From assembly GCA_022264855.1 (NCBI GenBank), contig JABYQU010000084.1:18075-82074 (forward strand): DNA of 64,000 bases, given 5' to 3'. Shown here piece by piece: positions 11,901 to 24,111 of this stretch (the stretch's first letter is position 1; each line of letters begins with the position of its first letter). Under the pieces are notes generated by a model. The model had not been told where the DNA came from and did not search any database. It worked only from the letters and a program-made list of their open reading frames with translations. Made by a program: the position numbers and the translations under genes. Source of the stretch: Lenzites betulinus. Taxonomy: Eukaryota > Basidiomycota > Agaricomycetes > Polyporales > Polyporaceae.

Positions 11901-14124
11901 GGCCGCGGCGTCTTCGCGCTGCACCCCGCGCTCGAGGTGCTCTACCTGCGCCTCATGGGCGCGAAGATCGGGCGCGGCGTCGCGATCGACGCGAGCGCGA
12001 CCCTCGCCGAGTTCGACCTCCTCACGCTGCACGACGGCTGCCGCATCGACAACGCGCTCGTCCGCGGCTTCTGCGTCGAGCGCGAGGGCTGCTTCCGCCT
12101 CGACCCCGTCGTCATCGGCCGCGGCGCGACCGTCAACACCTACACCCAAGTCGCGCCTGGGGCAGTCATCCCCGACGGCGAAGTCTACGGCCCGCACGCG
12201 TCCTCGCACGACCCGCCCGCGCCGCCCTTCCTCGCGCAGGCGAACCGCACCGTCGCGCGCCAGCCGCACTGGCTGCTCAAAGCGCTCGTCGCCGGGCCCG
12301 TCATCCTCCTCGTCAAGGTCGCCGCACACGTCCCGTGGTTCGCCGCGCTCTACATCCTGCTCGCGCAGCCGCCGCCGCCCGCGAACCTGGGCTCGGAGGT
12401 CGAGCGCGTGATCGTGTGGTTCGCGTCGCCGAACCGCGTCGCGTGGCACGCGCTCGCGCGCATCGTGCGCGTCGTGTTCCCGCCTTTGCTCCAGGTGATC
12501 CTCGGCATCGCGCTCAAGCGCGCGATGGGCCTCAACCGCGCGGGCCCCGCCGCCTCCGCGTCGCAGCTCGCGCTCCTCCGGCGGTACATCAACGGCAGCC
12601 TGCTCAGCCAGGACGCGCTCAAGCGCGCGTCGGACATCGTCGGCTCGCACTACGAGGTCACGTCCGTCATCTGGCGCTGCATGGGCGCGACGGTCGGCCG
12701 GCGCGTGTACTGGCCCGGCTCGGGCGTGCACTGTCCCGATCCGGAGCTGCTCGAGGTCGGCGACGACGTCGTGTTCGGCTCGCGCTCGGAGCTGTTCACG
12801 ACGGACGGCGAGGGCAGCGGGCGCATCGTCCTGGGCGCCGGCGCGATGGTCGCGGACCGCGTCGTGCTCCTCCCGGAGACGACCGTCGGGCGGCGCACGG
12901 TGATGGGCTCGGGCGCGCTGGGCCGGCGCGGGGGCGTGTACGCGGACGGCTCGGTGTGGATGGGGAACGAGGCGGGCGAGGCGGTGTGCTTCAAGAAGGG
13001 GACCGGGGCGGACGCGGACGACGGGAGCCCGACGACGACGCCGTTCGGGCGCGCGTTCTACGAGCGCAAGGCGGCCTTCTTCGTGTTCCCGTACGCGCTG
13101 CTCGTGCTCATCAACGTCGCCGTCGCGGTGCTCGCCGCGGGCTACTGGTCGATCGGCGCCGTCGTCGGCACGCAGATCCTGAACCAGCTGCGCCTGCACC
13201 TCCCGCACCTGCACCTCTTCCGGGACGGCCCGCGCCAGATCTTCGTCCTCTTCGGGCTCATCGCGTGCTGGTTCGTGCTCACGCTCGGCGTGCAGGCGGT
13301 CCTCGCGCTCGCGTGGGTCGTCGCGACAAAATGGGCCGTCATCGGGCGGCGGCGCGAGGGCAAGTACAACTGGGACGAGAGCGCGTACTGCCAGCGCTGG
13401 CAGCTGCACCTCGTGCTCTCGAAGCCGCTCTACAAGGGCTTCGGGAACGGCGGCGTGCTCGGGGCCCTCAGCGGCTCCGCGTACTACGTGTGGTTCCTGC
13501 GCGCGCTCGGCGCGAAGGTCGGGCGCGACTGCGCGGTCTTCGCGGGCGGGCGCGTCGGGCTCATGACGGAGCCGGATCTGGTCGAGCTCGGGGATAACGT
13601 CGCGCTCGACGACTGCTCCGTCGTCGCGCACATCAACTCGCGCGGCCAGTTCGCGCTCAACCGCCTCAAAATCGAGTCTTCGTGCGTCCTCCTTTACTTT
13701 ACGAATGACGACGACGGTGCTAACGCGCGCGCTACGCTACAGGTCGGCGATGCGCTCCGGCTCGCGGCTGCTCTCGGGCGCAGCGATGGAGAGCAACTCG
13801 ATGCTGCTCGAGCACACGCTCCTCACCTCCGGCGAAGTCGCCGAGTCCGGCGGCGTCTACGCCGGCTGGCCCGCACACCGGCTCGACGCGGCGTCCTACC
13901 TGCGCACGCAGTCCTCGTACCAGATCCTCAGCGCGGTGTACTGCACGTCCTACTACGCGAACCTGCAGAAGATGCACGGGAAGCTCGAGGAGGAGAAGCG
14001 GCGGCTCGACCGCAAGCTGGATGCGCACCAGCGCGAGCTGCGCGAGGCGAAGCGGCGGTTGGAGGCGATGCTGCAGACGACGGAGGTGTTGCGCGGGTCG
14101 ACGTATGGCGCACTGCCGCGGTGA
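9000..14124 (+). CDS. NRPS-like enzyme: adenylation, carrier and membrane/beta-helix terminal region
   Basis: Five exons close the frame: 9000-9650, 9711-9795, 9845-9986, 10037-13681 and 13743-14124 (1634 aa). Residues 1-640 form an AMP-binding adenylation domain with HTSGTSGKKK (about 208), YGMTE (350), GDVGYMDADGYLYITGR (434) and a weak A10 motif NSAGKPLR (539). A carrier domain has GGNSL with the phosphopantetheine serine at about 721. From about 800 there are three repeats of paired membrane helices followed by hexapeptide-type left-handed beta-helix segments near 927, 1169 and 1444, then a coiled coil at about 1585-1625. This terminal region matches the NRPS terminal domain (TIGR02353) known from epsilon-poly-L-lysine synthetase. 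There is no condensation or reductase domain. It likely activates one amino acid or acid, loads it on the carrier and polymerises or transfers it at a membrane. The substrate is unknown. Confidence 0.88.
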
Positions 14125-16260
14125 GCGGGGCGTGCGTGCTGCTTCTTGTTTGCTTCGTTGCTCCTGCGACTGTGTGCGTATGCCTGTTGCTCGCTCGTGC
14201 TGTGTTCGGATGGACGGTCTTGTCTGTACGATTGCGCCTTCCCTCCCGCCCCCTCCCGATCCCAATTCCGCTCCCGTTCCCGTTCCCGCTCCCCGCCTGC
14301 CACATGCCTCATCATCCCTCCCGTTGCCCGCCCCGCCTGCCACATGCCCCATCTCCCGATGATATAGATGCCCCCGCCTTGGTTACCTGCTGTATTGATA
14401 GCGGCGCTGTTCATAGCTATCGAGTCGTCCTGTTACGTTGTTACTTTTGCCACTTTTGTATGATCCTTCTCCGCCCCGCCCCCGCCCCATTACACCGCAC
14501 TGTCGTTCACCGCCGCCGCCCGCCCGCCGCACTCCTTAAGGCTACAACTTGAAGTTATTATCTTACACGATATCCTATGATATGTATGCGCGCCGCCCCG
14601 CGCCCGCGCTCATAACCTTATACCACGCTACCCACCGCTACCGCTACCGATAGACACTGCTCGCGCCCTAATCGATATCCATATCCGTATCCACTGTCCA
14701 GCGGGGGTTCCCGCGCGATGGCCCATGTGTGCGTGCGGTGCGCGCATGCGGTCCCGGCGGTCGAGCGCCACGAGGATAAGAGGCCATGGCGGTGTCGATC
14801 CGCCTCGTCACCGTCGTCACCTCACTCAGATCGAGCAAGATCGCTCCGGGGAGCTCGTGCAAATTTGTCGCGAACGCTCGAACTCCGCCCCGAGGGTGGT
14901 GGTGTGAGATCTGATCGAGGCGCGTTGCTCAGGCCTGTCGCTCCGCACAGGCTGCTATATCGAACAGCCCCGACCGTGTGGTTCGTGTACATCAACGTGC
15001 GTGCGTGCGTGCGGTGTCATCGTATCTTCCTTCCGCCGGCTTACCCGCCTGTCTTCCTGACTTTAACTTAGTAACTAGACAAACGGGCATCCTCCTCACG
15101 ACTTCTCGCAATCACATTATTTTCCAGTGCCCAGGCCAGTGGTCCGAGATCTGCCAGTGATCGTTGCTCGAGAGGCGCGTCGCCCCACTGCTATACGGAA
15201 CAGCCCGACGTCGACGTCGTCATTTGGTTCAAGTGAACATCAATTGCAACATGCATGCGTGCATCACGTATCTTCCTTCCTTCCGCATGCCTCAAGTTTT
15301 AACTTAGACTCCAGGCGACTCCAAGCGATAGCTCGCGCGCACCCTCCCCGCGGCAGTTCCCAACGCCCGTGTCGATCTTTCGTGGAGCGCGTGCTCGTAG
15401 CAATTGACGGCCCCGCATATACGTAGATCTCCCCGGGACCGCCGTTCGTCTTCGAAGACGTCTTCAGCACACCCGACCAATCAGCACCGTCCGAATGCAC
15501 ATGCACATCGTACACAGCGCATCTTCGTCGTACGCCGGCGGGATAACCGAGGTACGATAAAACACATGTTCGACGCGGCGAATCGCACGCACTGAGTGCG
15601 TACGCGCGAGACGTCTTCAAGTTCTAATAATTGCCCTGACTAGTATTCAGATCTCAGAGCCCATATGGTGCGTACGAACGCGAGGTGCTGACCGTGTGCC
15701 ACCCCTGATCTCGAACACCTCCCGGCGAGACTTCTCCGCCGTACGCGATCTGCAGCACGTCTTGCGCGAGAGACTGACGCCGCGATGCCCGCCTAGTATG
15801 ATAGGAGTTGATGCATATGCCTGGAGCCTGGAAGTACGAGCGCGGCCTGACAGTTTGGTAACGGTTCCTTCTGGTATCTATGGTGGTGTTGACTTACAGC
15901 TATGATCTCAAGCTCTCCTCCGGCGTCGAGGCTGGTGTCGCCGGCGGCCTCTTCCACCGTGTTCTGACAGGATTTTGAGAATCCTACTGACTGATTCTCG
16001 GGCATGTGGATCGGCCGAATATTGCGTTCTTCTGGCGAACTCCTACGCGGCACTGGGGTCCCCAAGCTCGACTCATGACTCACTGAAGTGTCAGTGCTGT
16101 GACCGTGTTCCAACGGCTGCAGAGTACGCAACATCCAAGTTTCAACGTTCTGCGCTCCTGGTCAACGCCCCACATATTACAACGTACCGTCGTTAGGAAG
16201 TGTTATTAGATCTTGATGTGGTATTTCTTTCGCCTTGTCTGCTAAGTACTTACGACAGAG
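14125..16260. other. Intergenic region with a diverged local duplication
   Basis: No gene that I can support. About 14910-15075 and 15145-15310 are diverged copies of one segment: both run from a GATCTG start through GTTGCTC and GAACAGCCC to CGTATCTTCCTTCC and TTTAACTTAG. A GTGC microsatellite lies at about 14997-15017. The first few hundred bases are the 3' flank of the NRPS-like gene. Confidence 0.55.
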
Positions 16261-16627
16261 CCGGACAAGGGCGCTATATATGAGATGAGACGACGCGTTC
16301 TGCCTGATTATAGGTCTGTTTGTCAAACATATGTCGAAGGAACTACCTCTTACTCAATTCTCTCGCCAGGTGGACCTTAGGTTATTGCCTCGCCAGAGTC
16401 ACTGGGTGACTCGGCCTCTCATACAGGCCTTGTCTGCTGCGCCCTCGCGTCTTGTTCTAACGCTGCTTCCCGCACCGCCCGCCGCCTAGCGAACATCTGT
16501 CCTCACGAACGCCCTCGTTTCCTTGTATCTGAATTATTACGTCCTATTGCGATGCCACTAGAGCTCTAAGGAATGCCTCGCCCTAGTATCGCTGCCGTCA
16601 ACCTCCCCGAAAGCCACCGCTTCTGCG

Positions 16628-16633
16628 TATATA
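16628..16633 (+). promoter_or_regulatory. TATA box of the first duplicated gene
   Basis: TATATA lies about 106 bases upstream of the ATG at 16739. The second unit has TATAAA at the matching place (18127 onward), which supports a conserved core promoter. Confidence 0.55.
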
Positions 16634-16738
16634 GGCATCTCAGCTGGAGATGGCCTAGTATGCCACACCACGTTTGTTCCGCTCACCCGCACAGGACTGC
16701 TCGTCGTTTCCACTTGTCAAGGCCTTGCTTAAGCTACA

Positions 16739-17250
16739 ATGTCGAGGCCCAACATGGGACATCCTGAGCTCCAAGACATACACCTTCAGTCTACTCATTT
16801 TCCGGCAAACGCCACCCAGTGGCAAGTGCTAGGGAGATCCATCCACGACATGCTCCGGGTCGTCCAGCGTGCTCCCTCATCAGACATTCCCAAGCTGGCC
16901 GCGGTCCTGGAGAAGAAACTGGCGCAGGTAGAGTCCGCAATCCGAGTCAGTCCCTTCTTGCAGTCCGTCGCCGTGGTATCTGATCACACACTCCTCAGGA
17001 CGTGCGTCGTAGTATACGCGCGCTGCTACCGGTCGCAAATTTCCCAATTATACCCTCGCGGGAGCCGTCGTCGTCGCCTTCGAGCCTTACAATGGACGTC
17101 GATCTTCCTGCCACGGCTGACGGCGAGCATCTTCCGCTGTATAGTGAGCTTCATCATGCGTGTCCGTCCGCACAGCGCGCGAACTCAGCTGTCGCAGTAG
17201 TCGATCCTGGTCGCCTGAGAGCGGTCAATTCAAACCAGATAGTAGACTAG
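16739..17250 (+). CDS. Small unknown protein, duplicate 1
   Basis: Exons 16739-16945 and 16999-17250 give 152 aa. I do not recognise the family. The middle (about residues 50-78) is a predicted amphipathic helix or coiled coil, LEKKLAQVESAIR then DVRRSIRALLP across the intron. The C-terminal half is Ser/Pro-rich and acidic and looks disordered. There is no signal peptide or membrane segment. The intron begins GTCAGT, sits between codons and is conserved in position in the duplicate at 18133-18758, which is good evidence that this is a real gene. The start was chosen because a TATA box lies 106 bases upstream and the next ATG is only five codons on. A strong hairpin follows the stop codon. Confidence 0.6.
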
Positions 17251-17276
17251 AATACCTACTACACGTAGCTCATCAG

Positions 17277-17307
17277 CTGAGGATGCTTTTGGTCAAAGCA
17301 TCCTCAG
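17277..17307. terminator. Perfect 13-bp hairpin after the small gene
   Basis: CTGAGGATGCTTT pairs with AAAGCATCCTCAG around a 5-base loop, 27 bases past the stop codon at 17250. It may mark the 3' UTR or act in 3' end formation. The duplicate unit keeps only the second half (GGTCAAAGAATCCTCA), so the hairpin is not conserved. Confidence 0.45.
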
Positions 17308-18132
17308 TCTGAGGCTCGTGATGGACTCATGCGAACATGCAATGATGCATACCGTGAACGTAGTACCGCTGTTGGGTGGCATCGCAGACGTCTCTCGTAT
17401 GGTGCCGAATGCCCAGCAGCGTGCTTCTTGCCACCTTGTACATTGTAGTAGACTGTAGGATTGCTGTAGCATCGACTCGGACTCAGCCGTCGTGGATGAT
17501 ACCCGTATTCCCTGGACTCGAATTTGCTCCAAACTCTGTCAGTTCAGCCATAGCCACGAGCGAGGCTCTTCCGACTAGGAGAGTAGTCCTCCCATGATGC
17601 ATATGCCGACAGTATATGGTGATGATAACCTGCTGCAGGTCGTACATAGCCCCGCGTGCCTGTACATACAGTTTCCCACGGCTCTTCGACCCGCTCAACC
17701 CCCTGCGCAGCCTTTGCGTACCGTTCAAGCTAGTCACCGTTCTCGGATTTCGATGCGGCCGTCTCTTGTCTCGTCTACCCAAGGCAAACAAGGATGGTCT
17801 ATATGAGAAGATGTAACGATACCCTCGCCCCGCCTTATGGGTTGGTTTGTCTCAAAACATACAAGGAACCACGTCTTATTCACACGACATACTAGGATCG
17901 CCTTGTCCCGCGCGACTCGGGCTCTTTTACATGGCTCATCTTCTGTGGCTTCTCGACTTCTAGTACTGGTCCTCGCACTGCCAGACTTCGCTTGACAGTG
18001 GCTGCCGTCACCAACAGCCTCACTACACACTGGCACAGGCCGGATGCTCTGCGCTCGGGCCTTCCCGTCCACTACAATAAGTCCCTTCCTCGAGTCAACA
18101 AAAGGGCTAAACGCCACCGCGTTTGCATATAA

Positions 18133-18758
18133 ATGCAGCCCAACTGGAGACCGCCTATACTCGAGACCTGTTTCCGCCACCCGTCCTGGACGATCCGTCG
18201 TCTCCCACTTGTTAAGGTGTTGTTGACTACGAGGCTCGAGCCTGACTTTAGCTATCCTTCACTTCAAGACACGCGTTGCGAGCTTGCTGCTTCGAATCCT
18301 ACCCACGCCGCTCAACCGAAAGCGCCAGAGAAGTCCATGCACGACGGCATGTTCCCAGCAGTCAATGGCTACATGAGCAAATTCGCTAACGACCTGGAGG
18401 AGAAACTAGCACAGTTAAAGTCAAAGATCCAAGTAAGTCTCGTCTTGTATATCCGTATTGAAGTCTTGTTCTGAATAACATCGTTCCCCAGGACGTGCGT
18501 GATAAGATACGTGCGTTGCGGCCCACACTGGCAGCAGATTGCGAAGAAGTGGCCTTGCGAGAGCCGGCCTTCCCACCTTCGATCGTCGTAGTCAATGTTG
18601 ATTGTCCCGCCGCGGACGACTGCGACGATGCGTCCTCCGTTAGTGGTGAGCCTCATCGTACCTATGTATCCGCGCGGCGCATGATCTTACTCGTCACAGT
18701 GGGAGGTTGCGGTAGTCTTCTGTCCCTGATCCTGGACGAAATCACCGGCGATACGTAG
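18133..18758 (+). CDS. Small unknown protein, duplicate 2 (start uncertain)
   Basis: Exons 18133-18432 and 18492-18758 keep one frame (up to 188 aa) and match duplicate 1 across the intron: LEEKLAQLKSKIQ then DVRDKIRALRP. The position matching the first copy's start codon has lost its ATG. The ATG at 18133 lies inside the TATA box, so it is unlikely to be used; an internal ATG at 18337 would give 120 aa. The C-terminus is longer than in copy 1 and ends in a hydrophobic stretch. It may be a decaying copy. Function is unknown. Confidence 0.45.
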
Positions 18759-18789
18759 TCCAGGGCCAGCTGGTCAAAGAATCCTCACA

Positions 18790-19329
18790 GTGTACTTATA
18801 CGGATATACCCAGTGTAACGCCACTGCCGTTGTTGTACGTTGAGCGTCGCAGAAATGTCCCTACAAGGCCCGGGGACATCGTGGGAGACACCACTAGTCT
18901 GAGAAGCCACTGCTGTTGTCAAATACCGATGAGTCTGCTCACCGAACGAGTCTCGAAAGCGAACCGGCTCACACGGTGTATGCTTACTGCTTATGTTTAA
19001 GCTTATGGTACACGGCGACATCGACTCGGTCGTCATGATGCTTACTCGCGTTGCTGCACAGCGCACGAGATGCAACTCATACTTTTACGCATTCAGATTT
19101 GCTCATGACACAGGCTCTTGCTCAGCCGGGAGTCCTGTATGTTCCGTGCGACTAGCAGAGTGCTGCCGTCATACCGCCATCGAACCAAGGATCGAGATCC
19201 ACGCAAAGGAGAGGAGATAAACATACAAGCCCACGTATTGGGACTACTACATCCGCGTATCTGTACAATACTAGTAGTACTGAGAATCGTCCCGGACGCG
19301 TCCCGACAGCCAGAACACGCTTTGAGGGA
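18790..19329. other. Intergenic region, 3' side of the OPT gene
   Basis: No supportable gene. Stop codons are frequent in all frames and no repeat was noticed. Confidence 0.5.
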
Positions 19330-22161
19330 CTAATCGCTCAGGCGCTCACAATAATCCGGGTTGCCCGTCGGGTTCAGAGCCCAGTTCGGGAACGGCCGCG
19401 CGGTGCCGGACGCGCCTCCGACAGCGAACGAGAACACGAAGACCATGATCTGCGTGCCGCCGTCGAGCGCGGCCGAGAGCAAGAAGTTGTACTTGCGGAA
19501 CCAACGCGGGCGGCGCTTGCGGAGGTACCACTGCGAGAGCACCGCGACCGCGAGGGACGTCATCCACGACGAGTTGATGCCAACGGAGAGGAAGCCGAGC
19601 TCGGCGACGACGACGGGCGTGAAGACGTAGTTGAACCCGAACGTCGGCCAGCGGCGGTGCGCGAGCCAGAAGGGGATCGGGACCGCGAGGCCGGCGATGA
19701 GCATCCACGGGATGAAGCCGTAGCGCGCGCCGGGGGCGTAGAGCGGGACGGCGAGCGCACCCCAGGTGATCGCGTTCGAGTTGTACGACTGCACCTGCTG
19801 TCCGGACCATACGTTCGAGCCCTGCACGGCGAGCAGCAGCGGGCGGTTGCCCTCGATGACGGACTTCATCACGACGTAGTTCAGCACGCCGCCGATGATG
19901 CCGCCGACGGTCTGCATGATGAACGTCGCGCGCGGAGGGAGCTTCGTGTACTGCCCGAGCTTCAGGTCACGGAGCAGGTTCAGCGTGAGCTGGTACGTCT
20001 GGTAGCCGTCTGGGGTGTAGAGCGTCGACGGTTAGACAACAGCTCTTCAAGTACAGCCAGAATAGGACTCACAAAGGGTGAAGTACATGTTCGCAACGGG
20101 CTTGCCGGGAATCATCGCACCGCCGACCATCTGGATGAGGAACTGCAGCGACGGCTGGTACCCGACGGTTGCGTAAAGCGTGCCCAAGATCGGGATGAAC
20201 ACGGCCGTGAAGATCAGCGCGACGATGAAGCCCCACCAAGGCAGGCCGGAGTCGGCAGCGTACAGAAGCCCGAGACCGAGGGCGAACGTGATGAGGAAGA
20301 TGATGAGGAACCACCAGACGGGGACCTCCTTGTAGACCTTCATCTTCTGGTAGTGTACATCTTGGCATTCCTGCGTGCGTACGTTGCGGATGATGTTCCA
20401 TACATCCTTCGCGTGCCAGATGAAGAAGTGCGTGACCGCAGCTCCGATGTAGGCCGTACGCGACAGCTGGTAGAGCGTTTGCGACGCGGCGTAGTACGGC
20501 AGGCCTTGCTGATCGAGCAGGGTGTTGTTGAGGGTGAAGTCGGGATTGAGGATGGCCAGCTGCTGGTATTCCGTTCCGTTCTCGTAGAACAACAGCTGCG
20601 AGAGGAAAGGGAAGTTCTGTGCATGCCAAACGTTCTGCGAGTAGCACAGGCAGAACGCGAGACTAGTTTGGTGCGCTTAGCATGAGGTTATCTCGAATGG
20701 CAACGGGAGAGCACTTACATGCAGACGATAACACCGGAGTAGAGAGATAGCTGGGTAGCAAGCGGGGTAAACAGAGAGCCGATCGCAGAACCACCAGAGC
20801 CGACGTAGTTCCAGTCGAGAGAGAGCGCGAACAGACCGAGACCCTCGTTACCGGCCGCGCCACCAAAGATACGCGTGACCCATGCGCTCCTGCGCGCGGC
20901 GAGACAAATAATGGATATACCGGTGAGGGTTCTAGCAGCAGATACCCGGATCAGTCCCGCCATATGACGAATAACGTATGCAATACATACGGCGCAATGT
21001 ACTCCGGGAACCACTCCCACACGAAGATGCTGATGAGCACGGCCCAGAAAAAGATACGACGCTTGCGTTGAAGGAAGACGCCTTTCGCACGATGCATCGC
21101 GTCGAAGAGCTGAACTTGAGGCATGAGGAACGGGTAGACAGCCCATGTAGGGTAGACGAGGTAGTCGCGTGCGAGACCAGTGAGACCGTAGCCAATCAGC
21201 TGCGACGCAATGAGACTGTCATCGCGCAAGCACGTGCACGCGCAAGAAGGATTAACGAATGTTATACATTAGCAGCGATTGGTTCAATGAACGATAGGAG
21301 AGTGCGTACGTGAATATCGCGATCGCGGGGTTGATCGTGACATGGTAGTAGAGATCCTGAGCGGCGAACACGGAAATTGCTATCGCCTGATCGGAAGCTG
21401 TTGTTGACATGATACTGATAGCCACATGCTCTTTGATGTCTGTGGGCACGCGCTACGTTGAGTGCGAAGATTCGTCAAAGAAGAAGCATAGACGCACTGA
21501 AGGGCCCCGGGTTGATGAAGCGCCAGAACCATGTGTTGGCGGTACGAAGCTTGGCTTGTGGTTGGTTCGGGCCAGGGAGAATGCTCTCGAGGCCGCGACC
21601 GAGGATGAACGCCAAAACCTGGAGGAACAGGCCGGAGACTTGCACGGTCTGGGGGCGGAAGTACTACAGGTGTCAGACGCGTGTATGTGGGGTTTGGGTT
21701 TGACGGAGCACGCGGTCATACGAGCACGTCAGATCACGCCAACAAGCGCAGGAAAGTTCGGAGCTTACGAAGAGTTCGCCAAGGACGGCGGCGAAACATG
21801 CGAGCCCCAACCCAAGGAACCATGTGCGGAATGTGTGGATGGGCAGCGTGGGGTCGTCGTCAAGCGAAACTAGACGAAGGGCGTAGTCTGCGTCCGTCTC
21901 GATTGGACGCTCGTGACCCGTGGCATCGAGATCAATGGCACGGACGTCTTCAGAGACCTAAGTGTAAACAAATCAGCATATGGGAACAAAGCGGGAGTCG
22001 GAGGGATAGAAGGGACGTACATCCCCCACGTCAGCGGCATCCGCTTTCACAAGGTCTGGGTTGTCGTGCAGATCTTCCTTCTCGTTGAGAGGCGAGTCCG
22101 GCACGGTGGCCTTCTCGTCGATCGCAGAGCTCTCCGATGCCTTGCGCTCGATCGTAGCCAT
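19330..22161 (-). CDS. OPT-family oligopeptide transporter
   Basis: Eight exons (22161-22021, 21957-21769, 21663-21498, 21439-21310, 21215-20991, 20931-20719, 20662-20073, 20009-19330) give 777 aa, the usual size for fungal OPT carriers. The family signature NPGPFNIKEH is formed across the junction of exons 3 and 4. Further hallmarks are PEYIAPTLTGIS, FGGAAGNEGLGL, WHAKDVWN and TLYGYQTYQ. About 12-16 hydrophobic segments span the protein; the N-terminal 60 residues are hydrophilic and cytosolic. The role is proton-coupled uptake of small peptides (possibly glutathione or other peptide conjugates) at the plasma membrane. The substrate cannot be read from sequence. The start ATG at 22161 is the only one in frame before the hydrophilic head. 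Confidence 0.93.
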
Positions 22162-22256
22162 GGCTAGGAAGAACTCCGGCGTAGGGCGACCTACGGCGGT
22201 GAAGGCGACAAAGGGGAGAGCGAGGACCTCCTGCGGAGCTTTATCATCCTCCGAGG

Positions 22257-22263
22257 CTTTATA
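22257..22263 (-). promoter_or_regulatory. TATA box of the OPT gene
   Basis: TATAAAG on the minus strand lies about 100 bases upstream of the OPT start codon at 22161. Confidence 0.5.
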
Positions 22264-24103
22264 TTTGGACGGAAGGACGGGCTAGAGTGGAGATCAAGGG
22301 GTTACGATGAATTGGGAGCCTCGGCATGAGACGTGCGAACGCACCCAGGCACGAGCATGTGCTCATGTGGGGCAGCTTCATCCTGGGAAGGCAAAGTGTG
22401 GCAGATAACAGGATGCCGTTACGCTATGCTTTCAGGAACACAGCGCTCATGCTGCATCGTTCATCAACTAGGTGGATGGCGACACGATGACCGGGTTGGG
22501 TCCGGTTTGAAACAACTGAACCACGTCGAGCTCGACCTAGCCTAGGAGATGCGAAGATTTGCAAACAAGCTCATTGCTACGAAAGTCGATGACGACCAGC
22601 TCGCCGTTGGATCTCCTGGGCCTACGCAAGAATAGGCCGGTCAGCGGGGGCGATAGAGGGGTGGAAATCCATCACACCTTAGACTCTGTAGATCTCTTCT
22701 GAAGATTTGATGACGGCAGACAAAATGGATAGGTGCTATCTCGGAAGGCGAGTCGATCATGAGCTTAACTCGCACGAAGAAAATTCCGAGAAACAACCTA
22801 CGAGACATCAATAAGCAGGTGATGTGAGCTAAACTAGAACGCCCGTATCAAGCTTTGTGGACGAAGCTGAATACATCAAGCTAGAGCTGGAGTCCCTCCG
22901 GTCCAAACAGTCTAATCTTGTAATGCTGCAGGCATCGGCAAGCAACTTGATCATCGCGTGACGCCGTAAGTCGGCACTGCGTCGGATGAGCATGGCACAA
23001 GAAGTAGCGGAAGGTCACTCTCCAACCTAGCGAGACTTAGAAGTTGCAAATATTCTCTAGGGAGGCCGCCGCGATATGAGACTAGGTGATGCGAGTAGCA
23101 CGAGATGATAAGAAGACTGAATGAAGGTCGCAAGCCGCCAACAGTCCTTGGCACTCGACCACACTTTCCCAATCCAGCGCATACCCATTAGCCGCCCATT
23201 CATCCGGCGGGTTACAATATTGGCCTCGCGCCTCGCTCACTTCCTTCTTTACAACGACGTCTTCTCCGAGCAATCTCGGAGACGAGACTGCGGCGATAGT
23301 GAAGACCAATAGTTCTGTGTGTCAAAAACACACTCCAGCGGACTGCGATCCAGATCAAATGGGCGAACGATATGGGCCGTCCTTGAATTCAAGTTCCAGT
23401 CGGCCCGCCGGCCCCCGGTACTACAGATTCACCTGAGCCGCAATCTCAGGCTAAGACTGCCTCGTCTCGTTGGTACTTGGTGGGCGTATTGGTTCTTCAC
23501 AAACGCCACGTCTGGAGATAATGCCCTATCTAACTGGGTGAGCCACTTTTCCGAGTCTTCATGCGTCCACGGTCCACCGACCCAGCTCTTCTCTCGTTGT
23601 CAGCTATGTGTAGTCAACTTCGTGACGCTCGGTATCCCTGGTGGGTGCCTAATGGCCCTGGCACAGTAAAAGATTGTTGATTGTTTCGTTTTCGCCATCA
23701 TGGGAGCTAGACGCAACAGCTTGAGCTCCGGCCGATATCGATTCTTCAACGCGACATTTTGCGTGCAATTGCCATATCCGATGCAATAGACTCCGGCGCC
23801 GGCTTCATCTCTACACGCGAACATATGCGCAGCTGCGTAGTCTCCGACTTTGGGTACTGCTCGTCCTATTTATCTGCGCGGGCGTGCCCCGGCTTCCCCT
23901 CCTTTGGCTGTGTCTATCGAAACATGATCCGAGTTGCACCTGTGACCTCTTGGGTGTCCTCGGTCCTCGAAGGCTCGACCAATGGCTTGTACTGTATCTC
24001 GTGCCGTGTCTTCCCCGTGTGGGTGTTTAAGATCAACTTCAACCTCAGCGGCGCGTTCCTAGGTTCCTGATGGGCAGGCACCATCTTCCTGACCCAGACG
24101 CGC
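22264..24103. other. Intergenic region
   Basis: Upstream flank of the OPT gene followed by sequence in which I see no gene, RNA or repeat. The frames at 23319-23669 and 23759-24070 lack domains and splice support. Confidence 0.5.
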
Positions 24104-24111
24104 CTCGGAAC

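Larger units (their letters stand above)
16265..18790. repeat. Tandem duplication carrying two related genes
   Basis: Two units of about 1 kb, offset by about 1.5 kb, align in order: a CTATAT(AT)GAGA start (16272 and about 17799), GTTTGTC...AAACATA, a TATA box, CCACTTGT(C/T)AAGG, a coding exon, an intron at the same place, and a tail with GGTCAAAG.ATCCTCA. The units have diverged clearly, so the duplication is not recent. Confidence 0.75.

Noticed and set aside
9866..13597. 1243-aa open frame overlapping the NRPS-like gene in another frame
   Set aside because: It is an Arg/Ala-rich shadow produced by GC-rich third positions. The frame with AMP-binding and carrier motifs is the real one.
11556..13631. 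691-aa open frame on the minus strand
   Set aside because: Antisense shadow of the same gene; composition is Arg/Asp/Glu/Val-rich with no domain.
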